Positions 1 to 6,963 of a stretch of DNA of 15,035 nt are shown here, piece after piece. The position numbers and the translations under genes are program-made. The DNA is taken from contig CAYRGG010000081.1 of assembly GCA_964423745.1 (NCBI GenBank), positions 1 through 15,035 on the forward strand, in the 5' to 3' direction. The notes under the pieces were generated by a model that saw only the letters and a program-made list of their open reading frames with translations, was not told the DNA's origin and ran no database searches. Positions within the stretch are counted from its first letter, which is position 1. Each line of letters starts with the position of its first letter. The DNA is from CAYRGG01 sp964423745. GTDB lineage: Bacteria > Pseudomonadota > Gammaproteobacteria > Competibacterales > Competibacteraceae.

Positions 1-36
1 CCCCGGATTTCGTTGCACTTCATCCGGGCTACTTGC
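1..36. repeat. REP-like inverted repeat after fliR
   Basis: Seven-base arms CCCGGAT (2-8) and ATCCGGG (22-28) are perfectly complementary and flank a 13-nt loop. The unit, read on the minus strand as GTAGCCCGGATGAAG..., resembles short interspersed repeats that are common between genes of gammaproteobacteria. It begins immediately after the fliR stop and could fold in the fliR transcript as a 3'-end hairpin, but there is no adjacent T-run. It may extend beyond the window edge. No second copy was seen in the window. Confidence 0.5.
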
Positions 37-807
37 TTAGATCAGCATTTGCTCAGCCGTCTGCATAGCACTTTCCAACAGTCGTTCAAGCTGGGGTAGT
101 AGCGTCGGCAGGCTATAAAACATCACCAGCAGTCCCATTATCAAGGTGACGGGAAAACCCACTGCAAAAATGTTCAGTTGCGGTGCTGCCCGGGTCATGA
201 CGCCAAAAGCTAAGTTGACCACCAACAGGGACGCCACCCCCGGTAGGGCGATCAATACAGCCCCCGCAAATAGATGACTTGCCCAATTCACCAAGGTCCA
301 TAGATTTTCAGGCAGCAGACCCTCGGCGGCGATGGGTAGCAGTTGGAAGCTTTCAATCAACATCCGTAAGACTGCCAAATGTCCGTTCAAACTCAAAAAT
401 ACTAACGTTCCTAAAAGATTATAAAAAGTACTGACTAAAGGTATCGGATTACCGCCCTGGGGGTCTATTAAGGTGGCAAAACCTAACCCCATTTGCATAG
501 CCAGGAGTTGTCCACCCACTTCTAGAGCACCGAATACCAACCGTAGTAAAAAACCCAGTGCCACGCCGATCAACACTTGTTGGACGGTCACCAGCAACCC
601 AGCCGGGCTGATGGGATCCAATAAGGGAACCGGGGGAATAAACGGCAGCACGGCCCAGGTGATAGCCACAGTTAATACCAGTCGGATACGCCGGGGCAGT
701 CCCCGGTGACCAAACCCAGGGGCGACACTCAGCAGCGCCCCAATACGCACCAAAGTCCATAAGAAAGCATTCACCCATAGGGTAATCTCGCCGCTGGTCA
801 AAGGCAT
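37..807 (-). CDS. fliR: Flagellar biosynthetic protein FliR
   Basis: FliR is an inner-membrane component of the flagellar type III export gate, assembling with FliP and FliQ into the FliPQR channel through which rod, hook and filament subunits are exported. The 256-residue product matches the usual FliR length and is almost wholly hydrophobic. It shows the family-like N-terminal stretch VRIGALLSVAPGFGHRGLP followed by RRIRL, and several long membrane helices to the C-terminus. The ATG at 807 gives the usual FliR N-terminus (MPLTSGEITLW) and lies 5 nt after the fliQ stop. An in-frame ATG at 882 would add 25 residues and overlap fliQ by 70 nt, so it is less likely. No good Shine-Dalgarno precedes 807, so translation is probably coupled to fliQ. 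It is last in the visible operon. Confidence 0.95.
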   Translation of the reverse strand: MPLTSGEITLWVNAFLWTLVRIGALLSVAPGFGHRGLPRRIRLVLTVAITWAVLPFIPPVPLLDPISPAGLLVTVQQVLIGVALGFLLRLVFGALEVGGQLLAMQMGLGFATLIDPQGGNPIPLVSTFYNLLGTLVFLSLNGHLAVLRMLIESFQLLPIAAEGLLPENLWTLVNWASHLFAGAVLIALPGVASLLVVNLAFGVMTRAAPQLNIFAVGFPVTLIMGLLVMFYSLPTLLPQLERLLESAMQTAEQMLI

Positions 808-812
808 GGCCG

Positions 813-1082
813 CTAACCGATCCAGTGGGGTATCTCGTTGAAGAGTTGCTGAGTAAAGCTCACCAACAACTCTAACATCCAAGAACCCGCCACCAGCAGG
901 GTAATCACCATGATCAGCAGCTTGGGCACAAAGCTCAGGGTCATTTCATTGATTTGGGTAGCGGCTTGAAACAAGCTGACTAATAAACCAATGCCTAGAG
1001 CCGCCAATAACAAGGGGGCCGCCAGTAGCGTGGCAGTTTGCAAAGTCTGCTGACCTAGGGTAAGCACGGTTTCTGGGGTCAT
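813..1082 (-). CDS. fliQ: Flagellar biosynthetic protein FliQ
   Basis: FliQ is the small two-helix subunit of the FliPQR export gate in the inner membrane. The 89-residue protein has the typical start MTPETVLTLGQQ, two long hydrophobic segments, and the conserved central stretch VSLFQAATQINEMTLSFVPK between them. The start at 1082 is preceded by GAGGAG with 7 nt spacing, a strong ribosome binding site. A longer reading from 1112 would add ten residues unlike the family and would overlap fliP, so it is rejected. The gene sits 16 nt after the fliP stop and 5 nt before fliR, in the canonical P-Q-R order. Confidence 0.96.
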   Translation of the reverse strand: MTPETVLTLGQQTLQTATLLAAPLLLAALGIGLLVSLFQAATQINEMTLSFVPKLLIMVITLLVAGSWMLELLVSFTQQLFNEIPHWIG

Positions 1083-1098
1083 GATCAGTCTCCTCGGC

Positions 1099-1902
1099 TC
1101 ACGGCGCCACATAAAAACTAGACGCCAGGGTACCCATGATCAGAGCCCAGCCATCCACCAATACAAACAACATCAATTTAAAGGGTAAGGAAATCATCAT
1201 GGGTGACAACATCATCATACCCATGGCCATCAGGACACTGGCCACCACCAGATCAATCACTAAAAATGGAAGAAATACAAGAAAACCGATTTGAAAGGCG
1301 GTTTTTAGCTCGCTGGTGACAAACGCGGGCAGCAATAAGGAAAACGGCACTTCGTCTGGCGATTCCAAACCGTCGCGACCCGACAAACGGGCAAATAGCG
1401 CAAGATCGGTTTCTCGGGTCTGGGCCAACATAAACGCTTGCAGTGGTTGACGACCTTTGGCGATAGCCTGTTCAAAGTTGAGCTCTTCGTTAAGATAGGG
1501 CGTCAGCGCGGCTTGATTTATATTTTCAAAAACCGGCGTCATAATAAAAAATGTCAAAAACAAAGCCAAGCCAATCACAATCTGGTTAGAAGGTGTTTGC
1601 GCTGTGCCGATGGCTTGTCGCAGTAACGACAACACAATCACGATACGGGTAAAGGCGGTCATCATCAGCAGTGCAGCGGGCAGCAGGGTCAACCCGGTCA
1701 TTACCGCTAGAATCTGTAATCTTAACGACCAGGTTTCGCCACCGTTGGGTTCGGGGGCTACGGTGACAATGGGTAAACTAGCTTGGGCTAGAGCTGGCTG
1801 AGCACTCTGCAACAGAAGCAATACGACGCTCCCTAACATCAGCAAAATCCATTTATAGTCAAGACTGACGCAAGTCCTGTTGTTGAACCTCAGGTATTTC
1901 AT
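1099..1902 (-). CDS. fliP: Flagellar biosynthetic protein FliP
   Basis: FliP forms the pentameric core of the flagellar export gate. The 267-residue product has an N-terminal signal-like hydrophobic stretch (about residues 17-40, ending in the plausible cleavage region QPALAQA). This is followed by the family signatures MTAFTRIVIVLSLLRQAIGT, the periplasmic segment with LPAFVTSELKTAFQIGF, and the C-terminal helices around MMMLSPMMISLPFKL and FVLVDGWALIMGTL. FliP is known to be made with a cleaved signal peptide, which fits. Its ATG at 1902 overlaps the fliO TGA in an ATGA arrangement, implying translational coupling. The first 16 residues (MKYLRFNNRTCVSLDY) are longer than in many FliPs. A later start cannot be ruled out, but the overlap favours this one. 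Confidence 0.96.
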   Translation of the reverse strand: MKYLRFNNRTCVSLDYKWILLMLGSVVLLLLQSAQPALAQASLPIVTVAPEPNGGETWSLRLQILAVMTGLTLLPAALLMMTAFTRIVIVLSLLRQAIGTAQTPSNQIVIGLALFLTFFIMTPVFENINQAALTPYLNEELNFEQAIAKGRQPLQAFMLAQTRETDLALFARLSGRDGLESPDEVPFSLLLPAFVTSELKTAFQIGFLVFLPFLVIDLVVASVLMAMGMMMLSPMMISLPFKLMLFVLVDGWALIMGTLASSFYVAP

Positions 1903-2303
1903 CGACTCGCTCCCTCTTTACGCGCTTCCGTCGCGTGACCCGCTTTCGCCAATTGCGCAGCAAAGTTATCCGTGTCGCCAGCTTCAAAAACATGCAACTT
2001 TTTTACTTGACCCGGCATCACGCCCAACAACAGCCGCACACCCTCCGTCTCCACCAACACTAACCGTTCCCGGGTACCCAGGGCCAAACCACCGACAATT
2101 TTGAGGGCACCATCACCCCGTTGCAGGGGGCTATAGCGGCGCAATAACCAAACGGCGCCCGCCATAAGCCCTAGCACCACCACAAGTCCTAATAACATTT
2201 GGGCGCTGCTACCCACCATATCTAACTCAGGACCTGTCGACTCAGCGGGGGCAGCGGCCGCCCATAGAGGTATCCATAACAAAATGAGCGATAATCTTCT
2301 CAT
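1899..2303 (-). CDS. fliO: Flagellar protein FliO
   Basis: FliO is a small membrane protein that assists assembly and stability of the FliP ring in the export apparatus. The 134-residue protein has an N-terminal hydrophobic, signal-like segment, a short periplasmic stretch, one strong membrane helix (about residues 36-54, MLLGLVVVLGLMAGAVWLL), then a cytoplasmic domain. That domain has the beta-rich pattern typical of FliO (IVGGLALGTRERLVLVETEG, then LLLGVMPGQVKKLH). Sequence conservation in this family is low, and the call rests on this pattern plus its position between fliN and fliP. It overlaps fliN and fliP by 4 nt each, so the three are probably translated together. Confidence 0.92.
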   Translation of the reverse strand: MRRLSLILLWIPLWAAAAPAESTGPELDMVGSSAQMLLGLVVVLGLMAGAVWLLRRYSPLQRGDGALKIVGGLALGTRERLVLVETEGVRLLLGVMPGQVKKLHVFEAGDTDNFAAQLAKAGHATEARKEGASR

Positions 2304-2716
2304 TGCAATTTTTTCACCCGTTGTTCAGGACTGACAATTTGTGTGATGCGTAACCCAAAACGCTCGTTAACCACCACCACTTCACCCCGGGCAATCAAAC
2401 AACCGTTGACCAACACATCCAGCGGCTCGCCTGCTGGGCGATCTAACTTGACCACGGAACCTTGATTGAGCTGTAGCAAATCGCGAATACTGATACGGGA
2501 ACGTCCCAACTCCATGGACAGGGTGACGGGAACATCGAGAATGAGTTCCAAGTTTTGCTCGCGGTTGCCGGGTACCACCCCTTCCGCCGCAGGTTTTTCG
2601 TCGAATCGGTTGGCCGCTAAATCAGCTGGGCGAACGTTGTCCGGTTCGCTCTCCTCAGAGAGGGGATTTTGCTGCAAACTTTCCTGGGTATCCTGGGTAG
2701 TCTCCTGATCGCTCAT
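2300..2716 (-). CDS. fliN: Flagellar motor switch protein FliN
   Basis: FliN forms the lower part of the flagellar C-ring with FliM and takes part in switching and in docking of the export ATPase complex. The 138-residue protein has a variable acidic N-terminus (about 55 residues) followed by the SpoA domain. Signatures are LILDVPVTLSMELGRSRISI, LLQLNQGSVVKLDRPAGEPL, then VNGCLIARGEVVVVNERFGL and the C-terminal RITQIVSP. The start at 2716 overlaps the fliM stop in a TAATG junction, and its stop overlaps fliO by 4 nt. Length and domain are normal for FliN, and nothing is missing. Confidence 0.97.
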   Translation of the reverse strand: MSDQETTQDTQESLQQNPLSEESEPDNVRPADLAANRFDEKPAAEGVVPGNREQNLELILDVPVTLSMELGRSRISIRDLLQLNQGSVVKLDRPAGEPLDVLVNGCLIARGEVVVVNERFGLRITQIVSPEQRVKKLQ

Positions 2717-3723
2717 TAGGCTGTATCCTCTTGCGCTGGGTCCCCGAGGGGAGTAATTTTATGATCGATTTGTAAAGCTCTACGGCCCTGGGCCACACCA
2801 TACTGTCCCACATAAACAGGCACGCCTTCAGCTTCTAGGGTTGCTTTTGTGGTGACTTCTATGGGAATAAAATCACCGGCTTTGAGTGACAGCAGCTCGT
2901 GCACCGTAAGCTCGGTTTCCGCGAGAACACCCCGTATGGTAACCGCACTGTTTTCAACCCCTTCTTGAAGACGTTTGGCTAAGCGCTTATCGCGACTCGC
3001 ATGTTCTTTGCGAAGGCTAGCTATCAGCGGACCGCGTCCGGACTCCAACATAGAAAACGGTAAAGCAAAATAAAGGGTTTCCGTGACATCCTCATGGAGC
3101 GTAATGCGCACAGTCACCACCTGCAAAACCGCCTGGGGATCGATGGCAGTGACAAATTGCGGATTGCTTTCACTGGCCAAATTTTTCCACTGAACTGACA
3201 GAAAAGGCTCCCAAGCAGCCTCTACGGCACAGGAAGTTAGGTGTAAAAGGCGGCGGATAAAACGGGTTTCCGTAATGGTGAAGTCTCGGGGTTGAAGGGG
3301 GTTTTCCATACGTCCGCGACCACCGAAAAACATATCCACCACAGCAAACACTAAGGGTTTTTCAAACACAACTAAACCAGGGCCATGAAGGGGTTCCAAG
3401 GTGATGATATTGACGCTGCTAGGAGCTTCCAGAGCAGCGATAAAGTCGCCATAGCCACGGGTCTCCATACCATCAACGGTGATTTCCACATCACGATGCA
3501 AAAGCTCAAACAAAGCAACTCGCAAACGATGGGAGAAACGTTCGTAAATGGTTTCTAGGATGGGCAGTATGCCGGTGATGGTATTTTCTGAACTGCCTAA
3601 CTGATAAGCCAACACCTCATCCGGCTCCTCCAATCGAGACGAGGAAGATAGCTCGGATTGGCTATGCATAGCCTCTTTGAGCGCATCTACCTCATCTTGA
3701 GTTAGGATTTCGTCCGTTGACAT
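2716..3723 (-). CDS. fliM: Flagellar motor switch protein FliM
   Basis: FliM is the C-ring protein that binds CheY-P and transmits reversal to the rotor. The N-terminus carries the CheY-binding peptide (LTQDEVDALKEAM, residues 7-19). It deviates slightly from the common EIDALL form, with V for I and K for the second L. The middle CheC-like domain has VVDMFFGGRGR (GGxG at about 134-137), and the C-terminal SpoA domain contains VRGVLAETELTVHELLSLKAGD-like sequence near residue 265. The total of 335 residues is normal. The gene follows fliL by 18 nt and overlaps fliN by 1 nt. Two CheY proteins encoded in this window are obvious candidate ligands. Confidence 0.97.
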   Translation of the reverse strand: MSTDEILTQDEVDALKEAMHSQSELSSSSRLEEPDEVLAYQLGSSENTITGILPILETIYERFSHRLRVALFELLHRDVEITVDGMETRGYGDFIAALEAPSSVNIITLEPLHGPGLVVFEKPLVFAVVDMFFGGRGRMENPLQPRDFTITETRFIRRLLHLTSCAVEAAWEPFLSVQWKNLASESNPQFVTAIDPQAVLQVVTVRITLHEDVTETLYFALPFSMLESGRGPLIASLRKEHASRDKRLAKRLQEGVENSAVTIRGVLAETELTVHELLSLKAGDFIPIEVTTKATLEAEGVPVYVGQYGVAQGRRALQIDHKITPLGDPAQEDTA

Positions 3724-3741
3724 GACGCTGATCGCCTTTCC

Positions 3742-4257
3742 CTATTGCATCACAAAACTAGTAAAGAAAACGTTTTCAACACCCGGTTTACCAATCTCTT
3801 TTTGCAAAATGGCCTGTATCTCCTCTAAGGTCTTACGGCGCAGATTCTCTTTCCCTTCCGTGGACTTCAATGTTTTTTGGTCTTGATTACCAAACAACAT
3901 AATTAAATTGTTACGGATATGCGGGAGATTATTAGTTACCTGTTGGATAATGGCTTGATCTCGCGCCATGACGGCGACACCCACCTGCAGATAACCCAGC
4001 ATGGCTTCATCACCAAAATTGACAATAAAAGGCGGGTCCAAAGTCAGATAAGTAGGCGGTTCGTTGCTAACCACAGATTCTGACGCAGCCTTACCCTCTC
4101 CAGACTCAGCGGCATCAGCTTGTTGGCCGAGAAACCCTCCAAAATAAAGGGCGGCACCAGCGCCTCCACCAAGCACTAAGATGCCAACTAATCCCAACAC
4201 AAGTATTTTTTTAAAGCTTTTACCTTGTTTTGTTTTGCTCTCTTCTTTCTTTGCCAC
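3742..4257 (-). CDS. fliL: Flagellar basal body-associated protein FliL
   Basis: FliL is a single-pass inner-membrane protein that surrounds the stator units and supports torque under load. The 171-residue protein has a lysine-rich cytoplasmic tail, one membrane helix (about residues 18-40), a low-complexity acidic linker, then the periplasmic FliL domain. That domain has YLTLDPPFIVNF and YLQVGVAVMARD, and the typical C-terminus ENVFFTSFVMQ. The start codon is GTG, with AGAGG about 9 nt upstream. It is the first gene of the flagellar operon, 34 nt downstream of the start site predicted from the sigma54-type promoter. fliK does not precede it. The upstream neighbour is a divergent EAL-HDOD gene. 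Confidence 0.95.
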   Translation of the reverse strand: MAKKEESKTKQGKSFKKILVLGLVGILVLGGGAGAALYFGGFLGQQADAAESGEGKAASESVVSNEPPTYLTLDPPFIVNFGDEAMLGYLQVGVAVMARDQAIIQQVTNNLPHIRNNLIMLFGNQDQKTLKSTEGKENLRRKTLEEIQAILQKEIGKPGVENVFFTSFVMQ

Positions 4258-4301
4258 GATAGTTTACCTCTGACTAATGTAGTTTGACTTAGTCTGGAGA
4301 T

Positions 4302-4318
4302 AGCAAATACCGCGCCAT
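4302..4318 (-). promoter_or_regulatory. sigma54-type promoter for the fliL operon
   Basis: On the minus strand the sequence reads ATGGCGCGGTATTTGCT, matching the sigma54 (RpoN) consensus TTGGCACGNNNNTTGCW. The GG (4316-4315) and GC (4304-4303) dinucleotides are at exactly the required spacing. It predicts a start near 4291, 34 nt before the fliL GTG. In Pseudomonas and Vibrio the fliL operon is known to be RpoN- and FleQ/FlrA-dependent, so the match is biologically expected. Confidence 0.8.
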
Positions 4319-4376
4319 AAAAAATAAACTTTAATTTCAAACAGATGAGCTTAATCTGCAGAAGTGCATTTAAGTA

Positions 4377-4404
4377 TCGACAAAAAATTGACTGATACCG
4401 ATAT
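4377..4404 (+). promoter_or_regulatory. Possible sigma28 (FliA) promoter, weak
   Basis: TCGAC (4377-4381) is followed after 16 nt by CCGATAT (4398-4404). The spacing equals that of the gammaproteobacterial FliA pattern TCAAG-N16-CCGATAA, and the -10-like part is good, but the -35-like part differs at two positions. It would give a leader of about 230 nt before the EAL-HDOD gene. The sigma54-type site closer to the gene is the better promoter candidate. Confidence 0.25.
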
Positions 4405-4565
4405 GCCTTTTGTCAAAAAATTAGCAGTCATTGACAGTAACGGACAAAATAGGGTGGTAATCAGACGACATATTTATATTATATAAGCACCCACGGAAAT
4501 GACTCTTGGGCGCTGAATAAGGCTAAACTTGGTAATGCTATATTCTTATCTGCGCAGGAATGACG

Positions 4566-4583
4566 TTGGCTCTCTTATTGCAT
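4566..4583 (+). promoter_or_regulatory. sigma54-type promoter for the EAL-HDOD gene
   Basis: TTGGCTCTCTTATTGCAT matches TTGGCACGNNNNTTGCW with GG (4568-4569) and GC (4580-4581) in correct register. Only two of the semi-conserved spacer-side bases differ. The predicted start is near 4593, leaving a 55-nt leader. The site would place the EAL-HDOD gene in the same RpoN regulon as the divergent flagellar operon. Confidence 0.72.
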
Positions 4584-4647
4584 AAAAATCATCATTCTTT
4601 CAAACAACCATTCGTTTATGCTAACGCAATACAGTTGAAATAAAGCC

Positions 4648-5850
4648 ATGAGTGATGTTTTTCTTGCACGTCAGCCGATTTATAATTCTGACTTGGAATT
4701 AACAGGTTATGAGCTGTTTTATCGCCATGCCGATGTGGAAAGCGCAGAATTTCTCGACAGTGATGTAGCCACTTCCCAAGTTCTTTTAAATGTACTTAAT
4801 GAGGTAGATCTCAGCACCGTAGTGGGCAATCAGCCTGCTTTTATTAATGTAGCGCGCAATTTTATTATTAGCGGTAATCTCGCGTCTTTCGTAGGACGTC
4901 CAGTTGTGGCGGAAATTGTCGGTGATATTACAGTCGACGAACCCCTACTAAAGGTGTTACGGGATCTACGCCAGGAAGGACTGCGTTTTGTAATCGACGA
5001 TTACGAAGACAACGACGCAAATCGGTTTCTATTGGAAATAGCCGATTATGTAAAAATTGACGTGCTGACCACTTCGGAAAATGAAATACGTCGCTTAGTG
5101 CCTTTGTTGCGCAAGCACAAGTTAGACCTGATGGCGGAACGTATTGAAACCCATGAACAAATGGAACTTTGTAGGGAATTGGGTTTTGATCACTTGCAGG
5201 GTTATTATTTTTCACAACCCAAAGTGCTCAAATTCCAGCGCTTACCCACTAACAAGCTTACTTTGATTCAACTCATCAGCAAGCTTAACGATCCTAATAC
5301 CACGACTAAAGAGATTGAGAACTTAATTGCGCAGGATGCGTCACTGAGTTATCGTCTGCTGCGCTACATCAATTCCGCGTATTACAGTCTTCCTAAAAAG
5401 ATAGACTCGATTCATAGAGCGATTCTGCTGTTGGGCATCAATAGTATACGGTCTTGGGCGACTGTTATTTCCCTGGCAACCGCCAGTGAACATTGTAGCG
5501 ATCTTATGAATACGGCCTTAGTTCGGGCCAAGATGTGTCAAGCATTGGCCGAGGCCAAAAAATTACCTGCCACTGAAACCAGTTTTACCGTAGGTTTGTT
5601 ATCTATCTTAGATGTGCTTATGCAGTCACCCCTCGATCACATTTTAAAATCCTTGCCACTATCGGAAGAAATCAGTGGCGCTTTGCTTAATCATGAAGGG
5701 TTGTTGGGACGCATACTGGACTGTACCCTTGCCTATGAACGGTGCGATTGGGATAATCTCGATATGCTAGAATTGCCTGCCGAACAGATCAGCGACATTT
5801 ATATGGACGCCCTATCGGATGCTTATCGGGCGGCTTATGAAATGCTGTAG
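4648..5850 (+). CDS. EAL-HDOD domain signalling protein (YuxH/CdgJ type)
   Basis: A 400-residue cytoplasmic protein with an N-terminal EAL domain (about residues 1-195) and a C-terminal HDOD domain (about 200-395), the architecture of the YuxH/CdgJ group. In the EAL part many expected positions are present: E22 (in YELFYR, where EAL would be), N67, E89, D117-D118, K136, E164 and Q184 of QGYYFSQP. However, the canonical EAL tripeptide is changed to ELF and the DDFGTGYS loop is replaced by DDYEDNDAN, so phosphodiesterase activity is uncertain. The HDOD part shows the IxxDxxLSYRLLRYINSAYYSLPKK region and LLGINSIRSW. Known relatives affect motility and c-di-GMP responses. Divergent placement from fliL and a sigma54-type promoter support a motility role. 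It ends before a strong terminator. Confidence 0.88.
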   Translation: MSDVFLARQPIYNSDLELTGYELFYRHADVESAEFLDSDVATSQVLLNVLNEVDLSTVVGNQPAFINVARNFIISGNLASFVGRPVVAEIVGDITVDEPLLKVLRDLRQEGLRFVIDDYEDNDANRFLLEIADYVKIDVLTTSENEIRRLVPLLRKHKLDLMAERIETHEQMELCRELGFDHLQGYYFSQPKVLKFQRLPTNKLTLIQLISKLNDPNTTTKEIENLIAQDASLSYRLLRYINSAYYSLPKKIDSIHRAILLLGINSIRSWATVISLATASEHCSDLMNTALVRAKMCQALAEAKKLPATETSFTVGLLSILDVLMQSPLDHILKSLPLSEEISGALLNHEGLLGRILDCTLAYERCDWDNLDMLELPAEQISDIYMDALSDAYRAAYEML

Positions 5851-5870
5851 TGAAGGCATAAATATAAATA

Positions 5871-5895
5871 TTGGGGTTCGCCAAGCTTACCCCAA
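5871..5895 (-). terminator. Terminator-like stem, best in minus direction
   Basis: TTGGGGT (5871-5877) and ACCCCAA (5889-5895) form a perfect 7-bp stem with an 11-nt loop. Read on the minus strand it is followed by TATTTATATTTAT, a T-rich tail. It lies 74 nt past the stop of the last gene of the chemotaxis-like cluster and probably ends that transcript. On the plus strand it lacks a T-run. Confidence 0.5.
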
Positions 5896-5917
5896 CCTTT
5901 GCCATACCCATTGATCC

Positions 5918-5958
5918 CTGCCGGAATGACGGGTGAGCAGTTACCGGCAGATTTTTTT
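5918..5958 (+). terminator. Rho-independent terminator of the EAL-HDOD gene
   Basis: CTGCCGG (5918-5924) pairs perfectly with CCGGCAG (5944-5950) around a 19-nt loop and is followed directly by A and seven T residues (5952-5958). It lies 68 nt past the EAL-HDOD stop. The upstream arm and loop (CTGCCGGAATGACGGG) resemble the termini of short interspersed repeats of the CATTCCGGCAG kind seen in several proteobacteria, so the terminator may derive from a repeat. Confidence 0.75.
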
Positions 5959-5968
5959 GATAAAGCTT

Positions 5969-6451
5969 TTAGGTCGCTGACAGGGATAACAAACCTTTTC
6001 CATAACGGGGAATGTCAACTTCATAACTCACTTGTCCCGCGGGAGCATTGACTACAGCAAGGGCATTTTCCGGTAATTCTCCAGCATCCTTATAGATGGT
6101 TTCCAAACGTAAGTGCGGCGTATCTTTATCCATAAATAAACTGGAAACGATATTCATCACTTCACTAAGATTATTTAACATATCTTCGGATAACTCTTTC
6201 GATTTAACCGAATCCCTCGCGCCTCCGGCGGGAATCATCGACAGAGAAGATCCCGCGAAAGCCGCAAAGGCTATATCGCAAACACTGGCGGCCACGGGAG
6301 AACCCTCATCATTGACATAAACAGCGATCAAATTGCCGTTCCCGGCTTTTACATCCAGTGCTTTTCCCGTTTTTATAAGCGTATCGTCACCAAACAACAT
6401 ACTTAATGTTTCTTCTGTATCGCTTGTGCTCGGCACAGTATAAGTTGACAT
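5969..6451 (-). CDS. Divergent CheC/CheX-like protein
   Basis: A 160-residue soluble protein, last in the cluster. The central helix EDMLNNLSEVMNIVSSLF contains E97-x2-N100, the core acid/amide pair of CheC/CheX/FliY phosphatase helices. The preceding acidic position, normally D or S four residues before E, is N, and no second helix of this type was seen. The segment VAASVCDIAFAAFAGSSLSMIP before it fits the alpha/beta layout of the family. Function as a CheY-P phosphatase or CheY-binding scaffold is inferred and unproven. The ATG at 6451 is chosen because AGGGG lies 7 nt upstream. An in-frame ATG at 6490 adds 13 residues but has no usable ribosome site and abuts a hairpin. It follows cheY after a 125-nt spacer holding a microsatellite. 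Confidence 0.6.
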   Translation of the reverse strand: MSTYTVPSTSDTEETLSMLFGDDTLIKTGKALDVKAGNGNLIAVYVNDEGSPVAASVCDIAFAAFAGSSLSMIPAGGARDSVKSKELSEDMLNNLSEVMNIVSSLFMDKDTPHLRLETIYKDAGELPENALAVVNAPAGQVSYEVDIPRYGKGLLSLSAT

Positions 6452-6492
6452 GGAACTGCCCCTACTACGGAATTTGTCAAAATTAGACATTC

Positions 6493-6521
6493 CCTAAGGT
6501 TTACCAAACGGTCCCTTAAGG
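6493..6521 (-). other. Imperfect hairpin upstream of the CheC/CheX-like gene
   Basis: On the minus strand CCTTAAGG (6521-6514) can pair with CCTTAGG (6499-6493) with one bulge. Inside it ACC and GGT close an AAAC/GTTT tetraloop. The hairpin lies between the (AACT)8 tract and the gene start and ends 2 nt before the alternative ATG at 6490. It has no T-run, so it may act as a processing or attenuation element. It may also be incidental. Confidence 0.35.
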
Positions 6522-6531
6522 AGGTCAAACC

Positions 6532-6564
<33 letters not shown>

Positions 6565-6576
6565 GTTAACGTTTTA

Positions 6577-6963
6577 TTAATCTTTAATATAGGGTGCCAA
6601 CACCTTACTAAACGTTTCCGCCGTAAAAGGTTTAGTGATAAGAAATTTAGCGCCTGCCTCAGTGGCTTTGGCGCGCATCTGCGGAGAGCCTTCGGTGGTC
6701 ACAAAACCGAACGGAATATCTTGACCTTCAGCCTGCAGCGTTTCCAATAATTCTAGCCCCGACATATTGGGCATATTCCAATCACAGAGGATCAGATCTG
6801 GGGCTTCTTCTCGAATCATTTCCAAGGCTGCGGCACCGTCATTGGCCTCTTGCACATCGTGCCCAGCAAAACCGGCGCTACGTAAAGTTTTCTTAACGAT
6901 TCTACGCATAGCGCTGCTATCGTCAGCAATTAAAATGTTAATATGCACCTCCCGTATGCTCAT
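6577..6963 (-). CDS. cheY: CheY-like single-domain response regulator
   Basis: A stand-alone receiver domain with all conserved residues: the acidic pair in LIADDSSAMRRI, the phosphoacceptor D in LILCDWNMPNMSG (residue 61 counting from this ATG), T in FVTTEGS, and K in LITKPF. WNMP after the acceptor and the closeness to CheB/CheR/CheX and fliM point to a motor-type or chemotaxis-like CheY. The annotated ATG at 6963 adds MSIREVH before the usual CheY start and has only a GCGGG sequence upstream. A much better ribosome site, GGGAGG, lies inside at 6953-6948, 5 nt before an in-frame ATT (6942-6940) where the conserved domain begins (xNILIADD). The true start may therefore be AUU, or GTG at 6948. 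The gene follows cheX after 86 nt. Confidence 0.9.
   Translation of the reverse strand: MSIREVHINILIADDSSAMRRIVKKTLRSAGFAGHDVQEANDGAAALEMIREEAPDLILCDWNMPNMSGLELLETLQAEGQDIPFGFVTTEGSPQMRAKATEAGAKFLITKPFTAETFSKVLAPYIKD

Larger units (their letters stand above)
4258..4647. other. 390-nt divergent control region
   Basis: No convincing gene is present between fliL and the EAL-HDOD gene. The stretch is AT-rich and holds two oppositely directed sigma54-type promoters (described separately) and a weak sigma28-like match. It also holds a 6-base inverted repeat, GACTAA (4272-4277) and TTAGTC (4289-4294), that overlaps the predicted fliL transcription start. A TATAAT hexamer on the minus strand at 4478-4483 lacks a credible -35 partner. 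The space between the two sigma54 sites (about 250 nt) is large enough to hold a shared enhancer for a bacterial enhancer-binding activator, but no specific binding motif could be identified by eye. Confidence 0.6.

Noticed and set aside
449..778. 109-codon minus-strand frame inside fliR
   Set aside because: Out-of-frame shadow of fliR with no domain and no ribosome site.
4478..4483. Perfect TATAAT on the minus strand in the fliL upstream region
   Set aside because: There is no -35-like sequence at 16-18 nt, and a strong sigma54-type site lies closer to fliL.
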